This document shows, in pieces, positions 1 through 6,483 of a stretch of 26,289 nucleotides of DNA. The stretch is from the NCBI GenBank assembly GCA_964474655.1, contig CAYYTU010000043.1:1-26289 (forward strand). Reading direction: 5' to 3'. The notes beneath the pieces were generated by a model that worked only from the letters and a program-made list of their open reading frames with translations, did not search any database and was not told where the DNA came from. A program made the translations under genes and the position numbers. Position 1 is the first letter of the stretch. The number at the start of each line of letters is the position of its first letter. This DNA comes from CAYYTU01 sp964474655. GTDB taxonomy: Bacteria > Chloroflexota > Anaerolineae > B4-G1.

Positions 1-2
1 AT

Positions 3-1316
3 TGCTGGCTCGAATGTATCCGCGGCTGCGGAAACCGCTATCCAATTGACGAAGTGATTTATCATTGCGAGGACTGCGGCGGGCTGCTCGACGTGGAGCA
101 CGACCTGGAGGCGCTCAAGGACCGCAGCGCCGATGAGTGGAAGGCGCTCTTCGATCAACGCACGCGCACCAACGAATGGCCCTATGGCAGCGGCGTCTGG
201 GGCAAGAAGGAGTGGGTGCTCCCGCTGGTGGCAAACGAGAACGTGGTCTCGATGTACGAGGGACACACCAACTGCTTCTGGGCGGAGCGGCTGGGCGAGG
301 CGATCGGCGTGCCCGACCTGTGGGTCAAGCAGTGCGGCAACAGCCACACCGGCTCCTTCAAGGACCTGGGAATGACGGTGCTGGTCTCGGTGGTCAAGCA
401 GATGCTGGCCGACGGCAAGCCGATCCGCGCCGTGGCCTGCGCCTCGACCGGCGACACCTCGGCCGCGCTGGCCGCCTACGCCGCCGCGGCCGACATCCCG
501 GCCGTGATTCTGCTGCCGCGCGGCAAGGTCTCCACCGCGCAGCTGGTGCAGCCGATCGCCAACGGCGCGCTGGTGCTGGCGCTGGACACCGACTTCGACG
601 GCTGTATGGCCATCGTACAGGAGCTAACCCAGGACCCGACCATCTACCTGGCCAACTCGATGAACTCGTTGCGCATCGAGGGCCAAAAGACCGTTGGCAT
701 CGAGATCGTGCAGCAGTTCGATTGGGAGGTGCCGGACTGGATCATCATCCCGGCTGGCAACCTGGGCAACGTCAGCGCGCTGGGACGCGGCATGCTGATG
801 ATGCAGGATCTGGGTCTGATCGACCGGCTGCCGCGCATCGCGTGCGCCCAGGCCGCCAACGCCAACCCGCTCTACCTGAGCTACCAGACCGACTTCAAGG
901 AGTACCGCACGGTCGAGGCCCAGCAGACGGCGGCGACAGCGATTCAGATCGGCGCACCGGTCAGCTACGAGCGGGCGGTCAAGGTGCTCAAGGCCTTCGA
1001 CGGCGTGGTCGACCAGGCCAGCGAGGATGAGCTATCCAACGCCGCTGCCCGCGCCGACGACACCGGGCTCTACAGCTGCCCCCAGACCGGCGTGGCGCTG
1101 GCGGTGCTGCTCAAGATGGTGGAGCGCGGCGAGATTGAGCGGGATGATCGCGTGGTAGTCATCTCCACCGCCCACGGGCTCAAGTTCACCGATTTCAAAG
1201 TTGATTACCATGAGGAGAACCTGCCCGACGTTGAGGCTCGCTACGCCAATCCACCGCTGGAGCTGGATGCCGCGCTAGAGGCGGTGAACGGGGCCATCGA
1301 TCAGGCTATCAAGTAG
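3..1316 (+). CDS. thrC: Threonine synthase, 5' end outside the window
   Basis: PLP enzyme converting O-phosphohomoserine to threonine, the last step of threonine synthesis. The frame is open to the left edge, so the true start lies upstream; the GTG at 54 is only the first start-like codon inside the window. The visible N-terminus carries a zinc-ribbon-like set of cysteines (LECIRGCG, then CEDCGG), as in the long threonine synthases of cyanobacteria and Chloroflexota. The PLP lysine sits in SHTGSFKDLG (lysine codon at 360-362). A glycine-rich phosphate-binding stretch (PAGNLGN) and a C-terminal STAHGLKF motif follow. The visible 437 codons are nearly the whole protein. The gene ends 27 bases before a strong promoter for the next unit, so the downstream genes need not depend on its transcript. 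Identification is secure; only the start is unknown. Confidence 0.95.
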   Translation, partial: CWLECIRGCGNRYPIDEVIYHCEDCGGLLDVEHDLEALKDRSADEWKALFDQRTRTNEWPYGSGVWGKKEWVLPLVANENVVSMYEGHTNCFWAERLGEAIGVPDLWVKQCGNSHTGSFKDLGMTVLVSVVKQMLADGKPIRAVACASTGDTSAALAAYAAAADIPAVILLPRGKVSTAQLVQPIANGALVLALDTDFDGCMAIVQELTQDPTIYLANSMNSLRIEGQKTVGIEIVQQFDWEVPDWIIIPAGNLGNVSALGRGMLMMQDLGLIDRLPRIACAQAANANPLYLSYQTDFKEYRTVEAQQTAATAIQIGAPVSYERAVKVLKAFDGVVDQASEDELSNAAARADDTGLYSCPQTGVALAVLLKMVERGEIERDDRVVVISTAHGLKFTDFKVDYHEENLPDVEARYANPPLELDAALEAVNGAIDQAIK

Positions 1317-1343
1317 AAAAGCCCCATTCAGAGCCAAAATCGG

Positions 1344-1371
1344 TTGACAAAGCCCAGGCCCATGCTATAAT
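1344..1371 (+). promoter_or_regulatory. Consensus sigma-70-type promoter of the leader/ilvE unit
   Basis: TTGACA at 1344-1349 and TATAAT at 1366-1371 match both consensus hexamers exactly, separated by 16 bases. Transcription would start near 1378, giving a leader that contains the 31-codon frame at 1418 and the terminator at 1543. It is the best promoter I see in the window. Confidence 0.85.
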
Positions 1372-1417
1372 TGTGCCCACTGTACGAAAATAACCGCACA
1401 GGAGAAAATGACGTAAA

Positions 1418-1513
1418 ATGAACGGAACTCTGGCACTCGCCCTTACCCTTATTATCATTACCTTGCTCCTTATTGTTAAGGAGCTATTGGAGGTTGGGAG
1501 GGTGTCAGCCTAG
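1418..1513 (+). CDS. Putative branched-chain-amino-acid leader peptide (31 aa)
   Basis: A 31-codon ATG frame ending in TAG. Of its residues 9 are Leu, 4 Ile and 3 Val, with three Thr; the densest run is residues 11-20 (LIIITLLLIV). A Shine-Dalgarno-like AGGAG lies at 1400-1404, 13 bases from the ATG, which is rather long. The frame sits between a strong promoter and an intrinsic terminator, upstream of ilvE, which is the arrangement of the E. coli ilv leader peptide. Codons 25-29 contain a G-rich stretch complementary to the 5' arm of the terminator. I infer that it is translated to sense charged Leu/Ile/Val tRNA rather than to make a functional product. The alternative is a genuine single-span membrane micropeptide, which the hydrophobic composition would also allow. 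Confidence 0.7.
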   Translation: MNGTLALALTLIIITLLLIVKELLEVGRVSA

Positions 1514-1555
1514 CGTTGAACCGCCAGCGAAGAGAGCAAATGAAGCCCCCCAGCC
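1492..1555 (+). promoter_or_regulatory. Predicted antiterminator pairing of the ilvE attenuator
   Basis: Bases 1492-1503 can pair with 1545-1555: GGUUGGG, a bulged A at 1499, then GGGU against GCCCCCCAGCC. This gives 11 pairs including two G-U wobbles. The pairing uses the 5' arm of the terminator at 1543-1565, so the two structures exclude each other. A ribosome stalled on the Ile/Leu/Val codons at 1451-1477 would leave 1492-1503 free and allow read-through. A ribosome reaching the stop at 1511 would cover it and favour termination. The pairing was worked out by eye; I could not resolve a clear 1:2 pause hairpin. Confidence 0.55.
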
Positions 1556-1570
1556 CGGGGGGCTTTTTTG
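1543..1570 (+). terminator. Intrinsic terminator (attenuator stem)
   Basis: AAGCCCCCC at 1543-1551 pairs with GGGGGGCTT at 1557-1565 (9 bp, loop AGCCC), followed directly by a T run reaching 1569. It lies 29 bases after the leader stop codon and before the 74-aa gene and ilvE, where a plain terminator would isolate those genes from the strong promoter. Confidence 0.85.
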
Positions 1571-1636
1571 TTTGCCTCTGCCACACGAACACGCAGCGAG
1601 CCGCAAGCTAATACAAGAAGCATAAAGGAGAAAAGA

Positions 1637-1861
1637 ATGTATCACGAGAAACACACCCAGCCCGGCGTCAACTTCTTCGGCCAGAGCAGCCGACTCTCTG
1701 CACCCTCCAACGGTAACGGCAAGAATAAGCCAGCCGCCGTAAAGCCCACCCGGCGGACGATGGAAACAGCCTCGTTGCCCGGCAATGGCGGCTGGGGCTA
1801 CAATGCCTTCGGGAAGGGCAACTGGAAATCAGAAGAGGGAATGCTCTTCAGCGACTTCTAG
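1637..1861 (+). CDS. Small protein of unknown function between the attenuator and ilvE (74 aa)
   Basis: I do not recognise this protein. I start it at the ATG at 1637 because AAAGGAG lies at 1625-1630 with good spacing. The frame can be extended 23 codons upstream to a TTG, but that start lies inside the terminator T run and is unlikely. The product is polar, rich in Asn/Gly/Ser, with no predicted signal peptide or membrane span. Its basic middle part (NGKNKPAAVKPTRR) is followed by a Gly/Asn/aromatic tail with GNGGWGYNAFGKG. It is probably disordered. It sits 93 bases upstream of ilvE and downstream of the attenuator, so it may be co-transcribed with ilvE. The good ribosome-binding site argues for real translation; composition alone does not tell what it does. 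Confidence 0.55.
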   Translation: MYHEKHTQPGVNFFGQSSRLSAPSNGNGKNKPAAVKPTRRTMETASLPGNGGWGYNAFGKGNWKSEEGMLFSDF

Positions 1862-1954
1862 CAGTCAGCGTGCCCAACCCAAACCTTAGCGCCCAATCAT
1901 ACCTACATCAGTCCACTTGAAGCCACACAATACATCAAGGAGATTCGTTGCTTT

Positions 1955-2875
1955 ATGATCAGCAAATCCAAAGTCATTTGGTTCAATGGCGAGATTGTAC
2001 CCTGGGACGAAGCCCAGGTTCACGTCGCCGCTCACGTGCTCCACTACGGGTCCAGCATCTTCGAAGGCATCCGCGCCTATGAGACGAACGATGGCCCAGC
2101 CATCTTCTGTCTGAAGCCCCACGTCGACCGCTTATTTAACTCGGCCAAGGTCTATCGGATGGATATTCCCTATAACAAAAAAGAGGTCGAACAAGCCATC
2201 GTAGATACGGTTAGAGAGAACCAGCTTGGTAACTGCTACATCCGGCCCCTGGTCTTCCGAGGAGTCGATAGCCTGGCAGTGAATCCGCAGAGCTGCCCGG
2301 TGGAGGTAGTAGTGATCACGATTGAATGGGGACGCTATCTTGGGGCAGAAGCGATCGAGCAAGGCGTGGATGTGGGCGTGAGCTCGTGGGGCCGGATGGC
2401 GCCCAACACTTTCCCGGCCGCAGCCAAAATCGGGGGGCAATACATCAACTCTCAGCTGATCGCGATGGAGGCCGCCGAGCATGGCTATATCGAGGGCATC
2501 GCGCTCGACGCCAGCGGCTTCCTCAGCGAAGGCAGCGGCGAGAACCTCTTCCTGGTCAGAGACGGGGTCGTCTTCACGCCGCCGCTGGCCTCTTCCATCC
2601 TGGAGGGGATCACGCGCCGTTGCGTCATCACCCTGGCCAGGGATCTGGGCTATCAGGTACGCGAAGAGCGACTCCCCCGCGAGATGCTCTATATGGCCGA
2701 CGAGGTCTTCTTCGTCGGCACAGCGGCGGAAATCACGCCGATTCGCTCCGTCGACCACATCGACGTGGGAACCGGAGGCCGCGGACCGGTCACCAAACAG
2801 CTTCAAGAGGAGTTCTTCGGCATCACCAGCGGCGAGTTCGAGGATCGCTATGGTTGGCTTACCCCGGTGACCTGA
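1955..2875 (+). CDS. ilvE: Branched-chain amino acid aminotransferase
   Basis: Class IV PLP aminotransferase (306 aa, normal length) that exchanges the amino group between glutamate and the keto acids of Leu, Ile and Val. Family landmarks are YGSSIFEGIR (31-40), YIRPLVFRG (95-103), the PLP lysine K158 in AAAKIGGQYINS and the cofactor-contact motif SEGSGENLF (191-199). The ATG at 1955 is chosen because the family N-terminus (KVIWFNGEIVPWDEA) begins right after it; AAGGAG at 1937-1942 is its ribosome-binding site at 12 bases, slightly long. The Leu/Ile/Val-rich leader and terminator upstream suggest control by branched-chain amino acid supply, which fits the enzyme. It is convergent with der. 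Confidence 0.95.
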   Translation: MISKSKVIWFNGEIVPWDEAQVHVAAHVLHYGSSIFEGIRAYETNDGPAIFCLKPHVDRLFNSAKVYRMDIPYNKKEVEQAIVDTVRENQLGNCYIRPLVFRGVDSLAVNPQSCPVEVVVITIEWGRYLGAEAIEQGVDVGVSSWGRMAPNTFPAAAKIGGQYINSQLIAMEAAEHGYIEGIALDASGFLSEGSGENLFLVRDGVVFTPPLASSILEGITRRCVITLARDLGYQVREERLPREMLYMADEVFFVGTAAEITPIRSVDHIDVGTGGRGPVTKQLQEEFFGITSGEFEDRYGWLTPVT

Positions 2876-2978
2876 GGAAAACCTGCAACCTGACGGACGC
2901 TACTCACCACACCATCATCTAATAGAGGCGCTACAAAGTGGCTTCTCTCGTCAGCATAGGCCGATCGGGCGCAGCATC

Positions 2979-4349
2979 TTACCGTCGTCGGCGGGGCTTG
3001 AACTTCAGATGGAGTGGCGTACCGGGGAACGGATAGGCCTCCCGCAGGCGATTCTCCAGATAGCGCTCATAACTGAAGTGCACCAAGTCGGGATTGTTGA
3101 CGTGGAAGACGAACGTCGGCGGATCGACGCCCGGCTGGCTGGCGTAGTAGATCTTGAGCCGTTTGCCGCGCTTGCTGGGCGGGGCATGCCGGGCCAACGC
3201 CTCTTGCACCAAACGGTTGAGCTCGCTGGTGGGAATGCGATGGAAACGCGCCTCACGCACGGCCATCGCCTTGGGCAAAACCTGGTTCACCCCCTGACCG
3301 GTCAGCGCCGAAATAAAGAGCACAGGCGCATAATCCAAGAAGCGCAAAGTAGCCCGCACCCATTCGGTGTACTCCGCAGTAGCGATAGCTTCATCGTCGA
3401 CCAGGTCCCATTTGTTGATCAGCACCATGGCGCTGGTCCACTCATCAAGGATAAGACCAGCCACGTGCGTATCCTGGGCAGTGACACCCTGGTAACCGTC
3501 GATCACCAACAGCGCCACGTCGGCCCTCCGAATCGCCTTCAGCGCTCGTAACACGCTGTAATACTCAGCGCCACGCTCAACTTTCCCGCGCCTCCGGATA
3601 CCGGCTGTATCGATCAGGGTGACTGTCTGATCCTCCCACGTCAGGACAGTATCGATGGCATCCCGAGTGGTGCCGGGCACCTCACTGACAATCACACGAT
3701 TCTCACCGAGCAGCGTATTCAGCAGCGACGATTTACCCACATTGGGCCGGCCCACGATGGCGAATCTGGCGCCGGGGGCCTCCCGATCCAACGCGGAAGG
3801 TTCCAAGTCCTTCACCACCTCGTCCAACAGATCGGCTACCCCGCGACCGTGAATGGCAGAGACTGGGAAGAGCCTCCCGAGGCCAAGCGCGTAGAACTCC
3901 AGCGCGTCATACTCCAGACGCGGGTTATCGACCTTATTGGGGACCAAGAAGACGGGGCAATCGGCGCGGCGCAAGATGGCGGCGACCTCCTCATCGGCAG
4001 CAGTCAGCCCGGTGGCGACATCGGTGACGAAGATAATGGCATCCGCCTCCTGGATCGCCGTCTCGGCCTGGGCCCGCATCAGAGGGATATACGGCGCGGA
4101 ATCCTGGGCCAGGACGCGGTCGGGGCCGGGACGCCGACCAGTAGCGACCGCTTCCGGCAACAGCTCCAGGCCGCCGGTATCCACCACCAGGAACGAGACG
4201 CCATTCCACTCGGTCTCGGCGTACTGTCGATCGCGAGTAGTGCCTGGTTCATCGTGCACCACCGCCACGCGCCGCCCCACGATGCGATTGAAGAGCGTAG
4301 ATTTTCCAACGTTAGGCCGTCCCACCAACGCCACGATCGGTTTACTCAT
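2979..4349 (-). CDS. der: Ribosome biogenesis GTPase Der (EngA)
   Basis: Tandem-GTPase factor needed for assembly of the 50S ribosomal subunit. G domain 1 has GRPNVGKS (10-17), DTGG (57-60) and NKVD (138-141). G domain 2 has GRPNVGKS (200-207), DTAGIRRRGK (247-256) and NKWD (312-315). A C-terminal KH-like domain with a basic tail (KFKPRRRR) follows. I start at the ATG at 4349 (456 aa) because the family begins KPIVALVGRPNVGKS; a TTG seven codons upstream is less likely. One oddity is a stretch of about 25 residues after DTGG in domain 1 (roughly 61-90, ELLPEAVATGRRPGPDRV), longer than in E. coli or Bacillus Der, within the switch II region. It is divergent from the zinc peptidase gene. Confidence 0.96.
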   Translation of the reverse strand: MSKPIVALVGRPNVGKSTLFNRIVGRRVAVVHDEPGTTRDRQYAETEWNGVSFLVVDTGGLELLPEAVATGRRPGPDRVLAQDSAPYIPLMRAQAETAIQEADAIIFVTDVATGLTAADEEVAAILRRADCPVFLVPNKVDNPRLEYDALEFYALGLGRLFPVSAIHGRGVADLLDEVVKDLEPSALDREAPGARFAIVGRPNVGKSSLLNTLLGENRVIVSEVPGTTRDAIDTVLTWEDQTVTLIDTAGIRRRGKVERGAEYYSVLRALKAIRRADVALLVIDGYQGVTAQDTHVAGLILDEWTSAMVLINKWDLVDDEAIATAEYTEWVRATLRFLDYAPVLFISALTGQGVNQVLPKAMAVREARFHRIPTSELNRLVQEALARHAPPSKRGKRLKIYYASQPGVDPPTFVFHVNNPDLVHFSYERYLENRLREAYPFPGTPLHLKFKPRRRR

Positions 4350-4672
4350 ACGATTCCTGGCAAGCTCCAATCAAAGCAGTTGTCATTACTTTATCACACC
4401 TCTCGGCTTTGTCCAGCCAGCCGAATGGACCACAGAGAGCCGGTTCGGGATTTCGAAGCAAGTCGCTCAGCAAAAATGCCCTCAAGGCCGCAGAGCGTCC
4501 TTAACAAGCCCCCCTCTCGATAAACGGACTATAGCGCAATCTAATGCGTCTGGGCTGCCCTAGAATCGCTTCGTTTGCCCATTTCCCTCCATTTTTGGAC
4601 ATTCACCCTAAACGTGGTAGAATTTTAGCCGAACGCACTTTCAGAGAACGAATAAGCGATCAGGAGGACAAG
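4350..4672. other. Divergent intergenic region between der and the zinc peptidase
   Basis: 323 bases with no convincing gene. It contains the rightward promoter at 4595-4623. A weaker leftward candidate for der reads TGGACA then TAAAGT at 16 bases on the minus strand near 4395-4420; I do not list it separately because the second hexamer is poor. Reading frames entering from der and continuing into the peptidase lack a start with a ribosome-binding site. Confidence 0.6.
4595..4623 (+). promoter_or_regulatory. Promoter of the zinc peptidase gene
   Basis: TTGGAC at 4595-4600, 17-base spacer, TAGAAT at 4618-4623. It would start transcription about 43 bases ahead of the ATG at 4673. Confidence 0.55.
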
Positions 4673-5374
4673 ATGTTACCTTTTGGAATGTGGGATCCTT
4701 CGTACTGGATCTTTGCCTTACCGGCGCTCATTTTAGCGCTCGTAGCCCAGGCCTGGGTGCAGCGAGCCTACAAAAAATACTTACAAAAGCCCAACGGCTC
4801 TGGCCTGACCGGGGCCGAGGCCGCCCGGCGCATAATGCGCACAGCAAACCTCCATCTCAAAATCGAAGGGGCCTCCGGCACGCTCTCGGACCATTACGAT
4901 CCGCGGTCCAACGTCCTGCGCCTGTCACGAGACGTGGCCAACCGCGCTTCTATCGCCTCGCTGGCGATCACAGCCCACGAAATCGGTCACGCGCAGCAGG
5001 ATGCACAGGACTACCTGCCGATGCGCGTGCGATCCGGCTTGGTGCCGATGGTCAACTTCACATCCTGGCTCGGTCCGATCCTCTTTCTGGTCGGGATTTG
5101 GCTCAACTTCACCGGGCTAGCCTGGTTGGGCGTGATGACCTTTGGGGCCGCTGCCGTTTTCGCCCTGGTGACGCTGCCGGTGGAACTGAACGCCAGCCGC
5201 CGCGGCCTACAGCTGCTGGAAGAAAGCGGCGTGATCGTCAATCAGCAGGAGAAGCGCCAGGCCCGGCGCGTACTCACAGCGGCAGCGATGACGTACGTGG
5301 CAGCGTTGGCCCAGGCGATCTCCACACTTCTTTACTACATCTCCATCCTAGGCGGCAGGAGACGACGTCGCTAG
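4673..5374 (+). CDS. Membrane zinc metallopeptidase, YugP-like (Zn_peptidase_2)
   Basis: 233-aa membrane protein with the zinc protease motif HEIGH at residues 102-106 and a likely third ligand at E171 in LPVELNASRRG, as in the YugP family. Hydrophobic segments lie at about 13-28, 132-148, 152-168 and 203-225, so the active site should face one side of the membrane next to the spans. The start at 4673 is fixed by a strong AGGAGG five bases upstream; a longer frame back to 4544 has no ribosome-binding site. It ends in a run of arginines. The physiological substrate of the family is not established. It is a single-gene unit with its own promoter and the terminator at 5479. Confidence 0.9.
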   Translation: MLPFGMWDPSYWIFALPALILALVAQAWVQRAYKKYLQKPNGSGLTGAEAARRIMRTANLHLKIEGASGTLSDHYDPRSNVLRLSRDVANRASIASLAITAHEIGHAQQDAQDYLPMRVRSGLVPMVNFTSWLGPILFLVGIWLNFTGLAWLGVMTFGAAAVFALVTLPVELNASRRGLQLLEESGVIVNQQEKRQARRVLTAAAMTYVAALAQAISTLLYYISILGGRRRRR

Positions 5375-5478
5375 TAGCTGGCGTCAAGTCCCAAATCCCA
5401 CGCTTTATGTAAAAGTCCACACCAATCTCCAGGAACCGTGCGACATCTGTGCAGGCTTCCACACAAGAGCGACATCCA

Positions 5479-5507
5479 AAAGGCACCCTCTCCGGGGTGC
5501 CTTTCTT
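5479..5507. terminator. Bidirectional terminator between the zinc peptidase gene and secF
   Basis: AAAGGCACCC (5479-5488) pairs with GGGTGCCTTT (5495-5504), 10 bp with a six-base loop, with A-rich and T-rich flanks on the two sides. It lies between two convergent genes (stops at 5374 on plus and 5545 on minus) and can serve both. Confidence 0.8.
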
Positions 5508-5544
5508 GTTCCAACATGCTGCTTGCTCACGAGAACGCTGCTTA

Positions 5545-6480
5545 CTACGCTGCCGCCTGAGAGATCGAGCGCTGACGGGCGGCCTTCTCCCACACCACCA
5601 GCAACGGGACAGCGATAAAGATCGCGGAGTACGTTTCGCTGACCATCCCGACCAGCATCACCGAGATAAACGGCTTGATAGTCGTCCCACCGAACAAGAT
5701 GATGGCGACCATCACAAACATAGCGTTCAGCTCCGTCGCCAACGAGCGATGAATCGTCTCCAGGATCGAGCGGTTGACGACCGTTTCAAAGGGTTCGCGG
5801 CGGTACTTGGGAATGTTCTCACGGATGCGGTCGAAGACGACAATCACATCCTGGACCGAGAAGCCAATCACGGTCAAGATAGCGGTCAAGAAGAGAGCAT
5901 CCACCTCCCAACCGGCGATCATCCCCATCAGCGCATAGAAGCCAAAAGCGATAAGCACATTATGCACCATCCCGGCGATGGTGCAGACGCCATAGCGAAA
6001 TGCATTTGGCACATGCCGGAAGGAGAACCACATAAACATCACGATAATCACCGAGGCCACCAGGACAGCGAAGCCAGCAGCGCGCGTCACCTCGTTTCCC
6101 ACCGCCGGTTCCACCGTATCGAAGGTCAACGCGTCCCGATCGATCGGACCGACCTCATCCTCCAGTGCAGAAAGGATGTTACTCACCTCCTCCGCTGCGA
6201 CCTGGCGTGTGCGCACCTGCCAGCGATACTCATCCGACGCGCCCAACGGTTGCACAATAGCGCTTTCTAGCCCAAACTCGGAGAAGACCTCGCGTATTCC
6301 AGTCTCGGTGGCCTCCTGCTCGAACTTGAGCACGAAGATGCTGCCGCCGGTGAAGTCGATGCCCAGCCGCAACAATTGCCCGTACTGCACGTACGACACC
6401 ACCATCGCAACGATGCTCAACGCGAGGAAGACTGCCGAGAAGATAAAATACCAGCGTCGTTTTTCGACGATATTAAACAT
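5545..6480 (-). CDS. secF: Protein translocase subunit SecF
   Basis: RND-type membrane protein that with SecD uses the proton gradient to complete export through SecYEG. 311 aa, normal length: TM1 (about 11-32), the signature LGIDFTGGS (39-47), an extracytoplasmic P4 domain and five C-terminal membrane spans. The proton-relay residues are kept: D211 in GFSVQDVIVVFDRIREN and R245 in TIHRSLATE, equivalent to D213 and R247 of E. coli SecF. It starts three bases after the secD stop codon, so the two are co-transcribed and probably translationally coupled. The short polar C-terminus (ARQRSISQAAA) is unremarkable. Confidence 0.96.
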   Translation of the reverse strand: MFNIVEKRRWYFIFSAVFLALSIVAMVVSYVQYGQLLRLGIDFTGGSIFVLKFEQEATETGIREVFSEFGLESAIVQPLGASDEYRWQVRTRQVAAEEVSNILSALEDEVGPIDRDALTFDTVEPAVGNEVTRAAGFAVLVASVIIVMFMWFSFRHVPNAFRYGVCTIAGMVHNVLIAFGFYALMGMIAGWEVDALFLTAILTVIGFSVQDVIVVFDRIRENIPKYRREPFETVVNRSILETIHRSLATELNAMFVMVAIILFGGTTIKPFISVMLVGMVSETYSAIFIAVPLLVVWEKAARQRSISQAAA

Positions 6481-6483
6481 AGG

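Noticed and set aside
137..1030. Long open frame on the plus strand in another frame of thrC
   Set aside because: Arg/Gly/Ala-rich shadow of a GC-rich gene; no motif, and thrC is unmistakable.
1568..1636. 23-codon N-terminal extension of the 74-aa protein starting at TTG 1568
   Set aside because: The TTG lies in the T run of the terminator and has no ribosome-binding site; the ATG at 1637 has AAAGGAG.
1637..1861. RiPP precursor interpretation of the Gly/Asn/aromatic tail
   Set aside because: No maturation enzyme, exporter or immunity gene is adjacent; the neighbours are amino-acid genes.
2132..2806. Antisense open frame over ilvE
   Set aside because: Mirror frame of a GC-rich gene with no family motif or ribosome-binding site.
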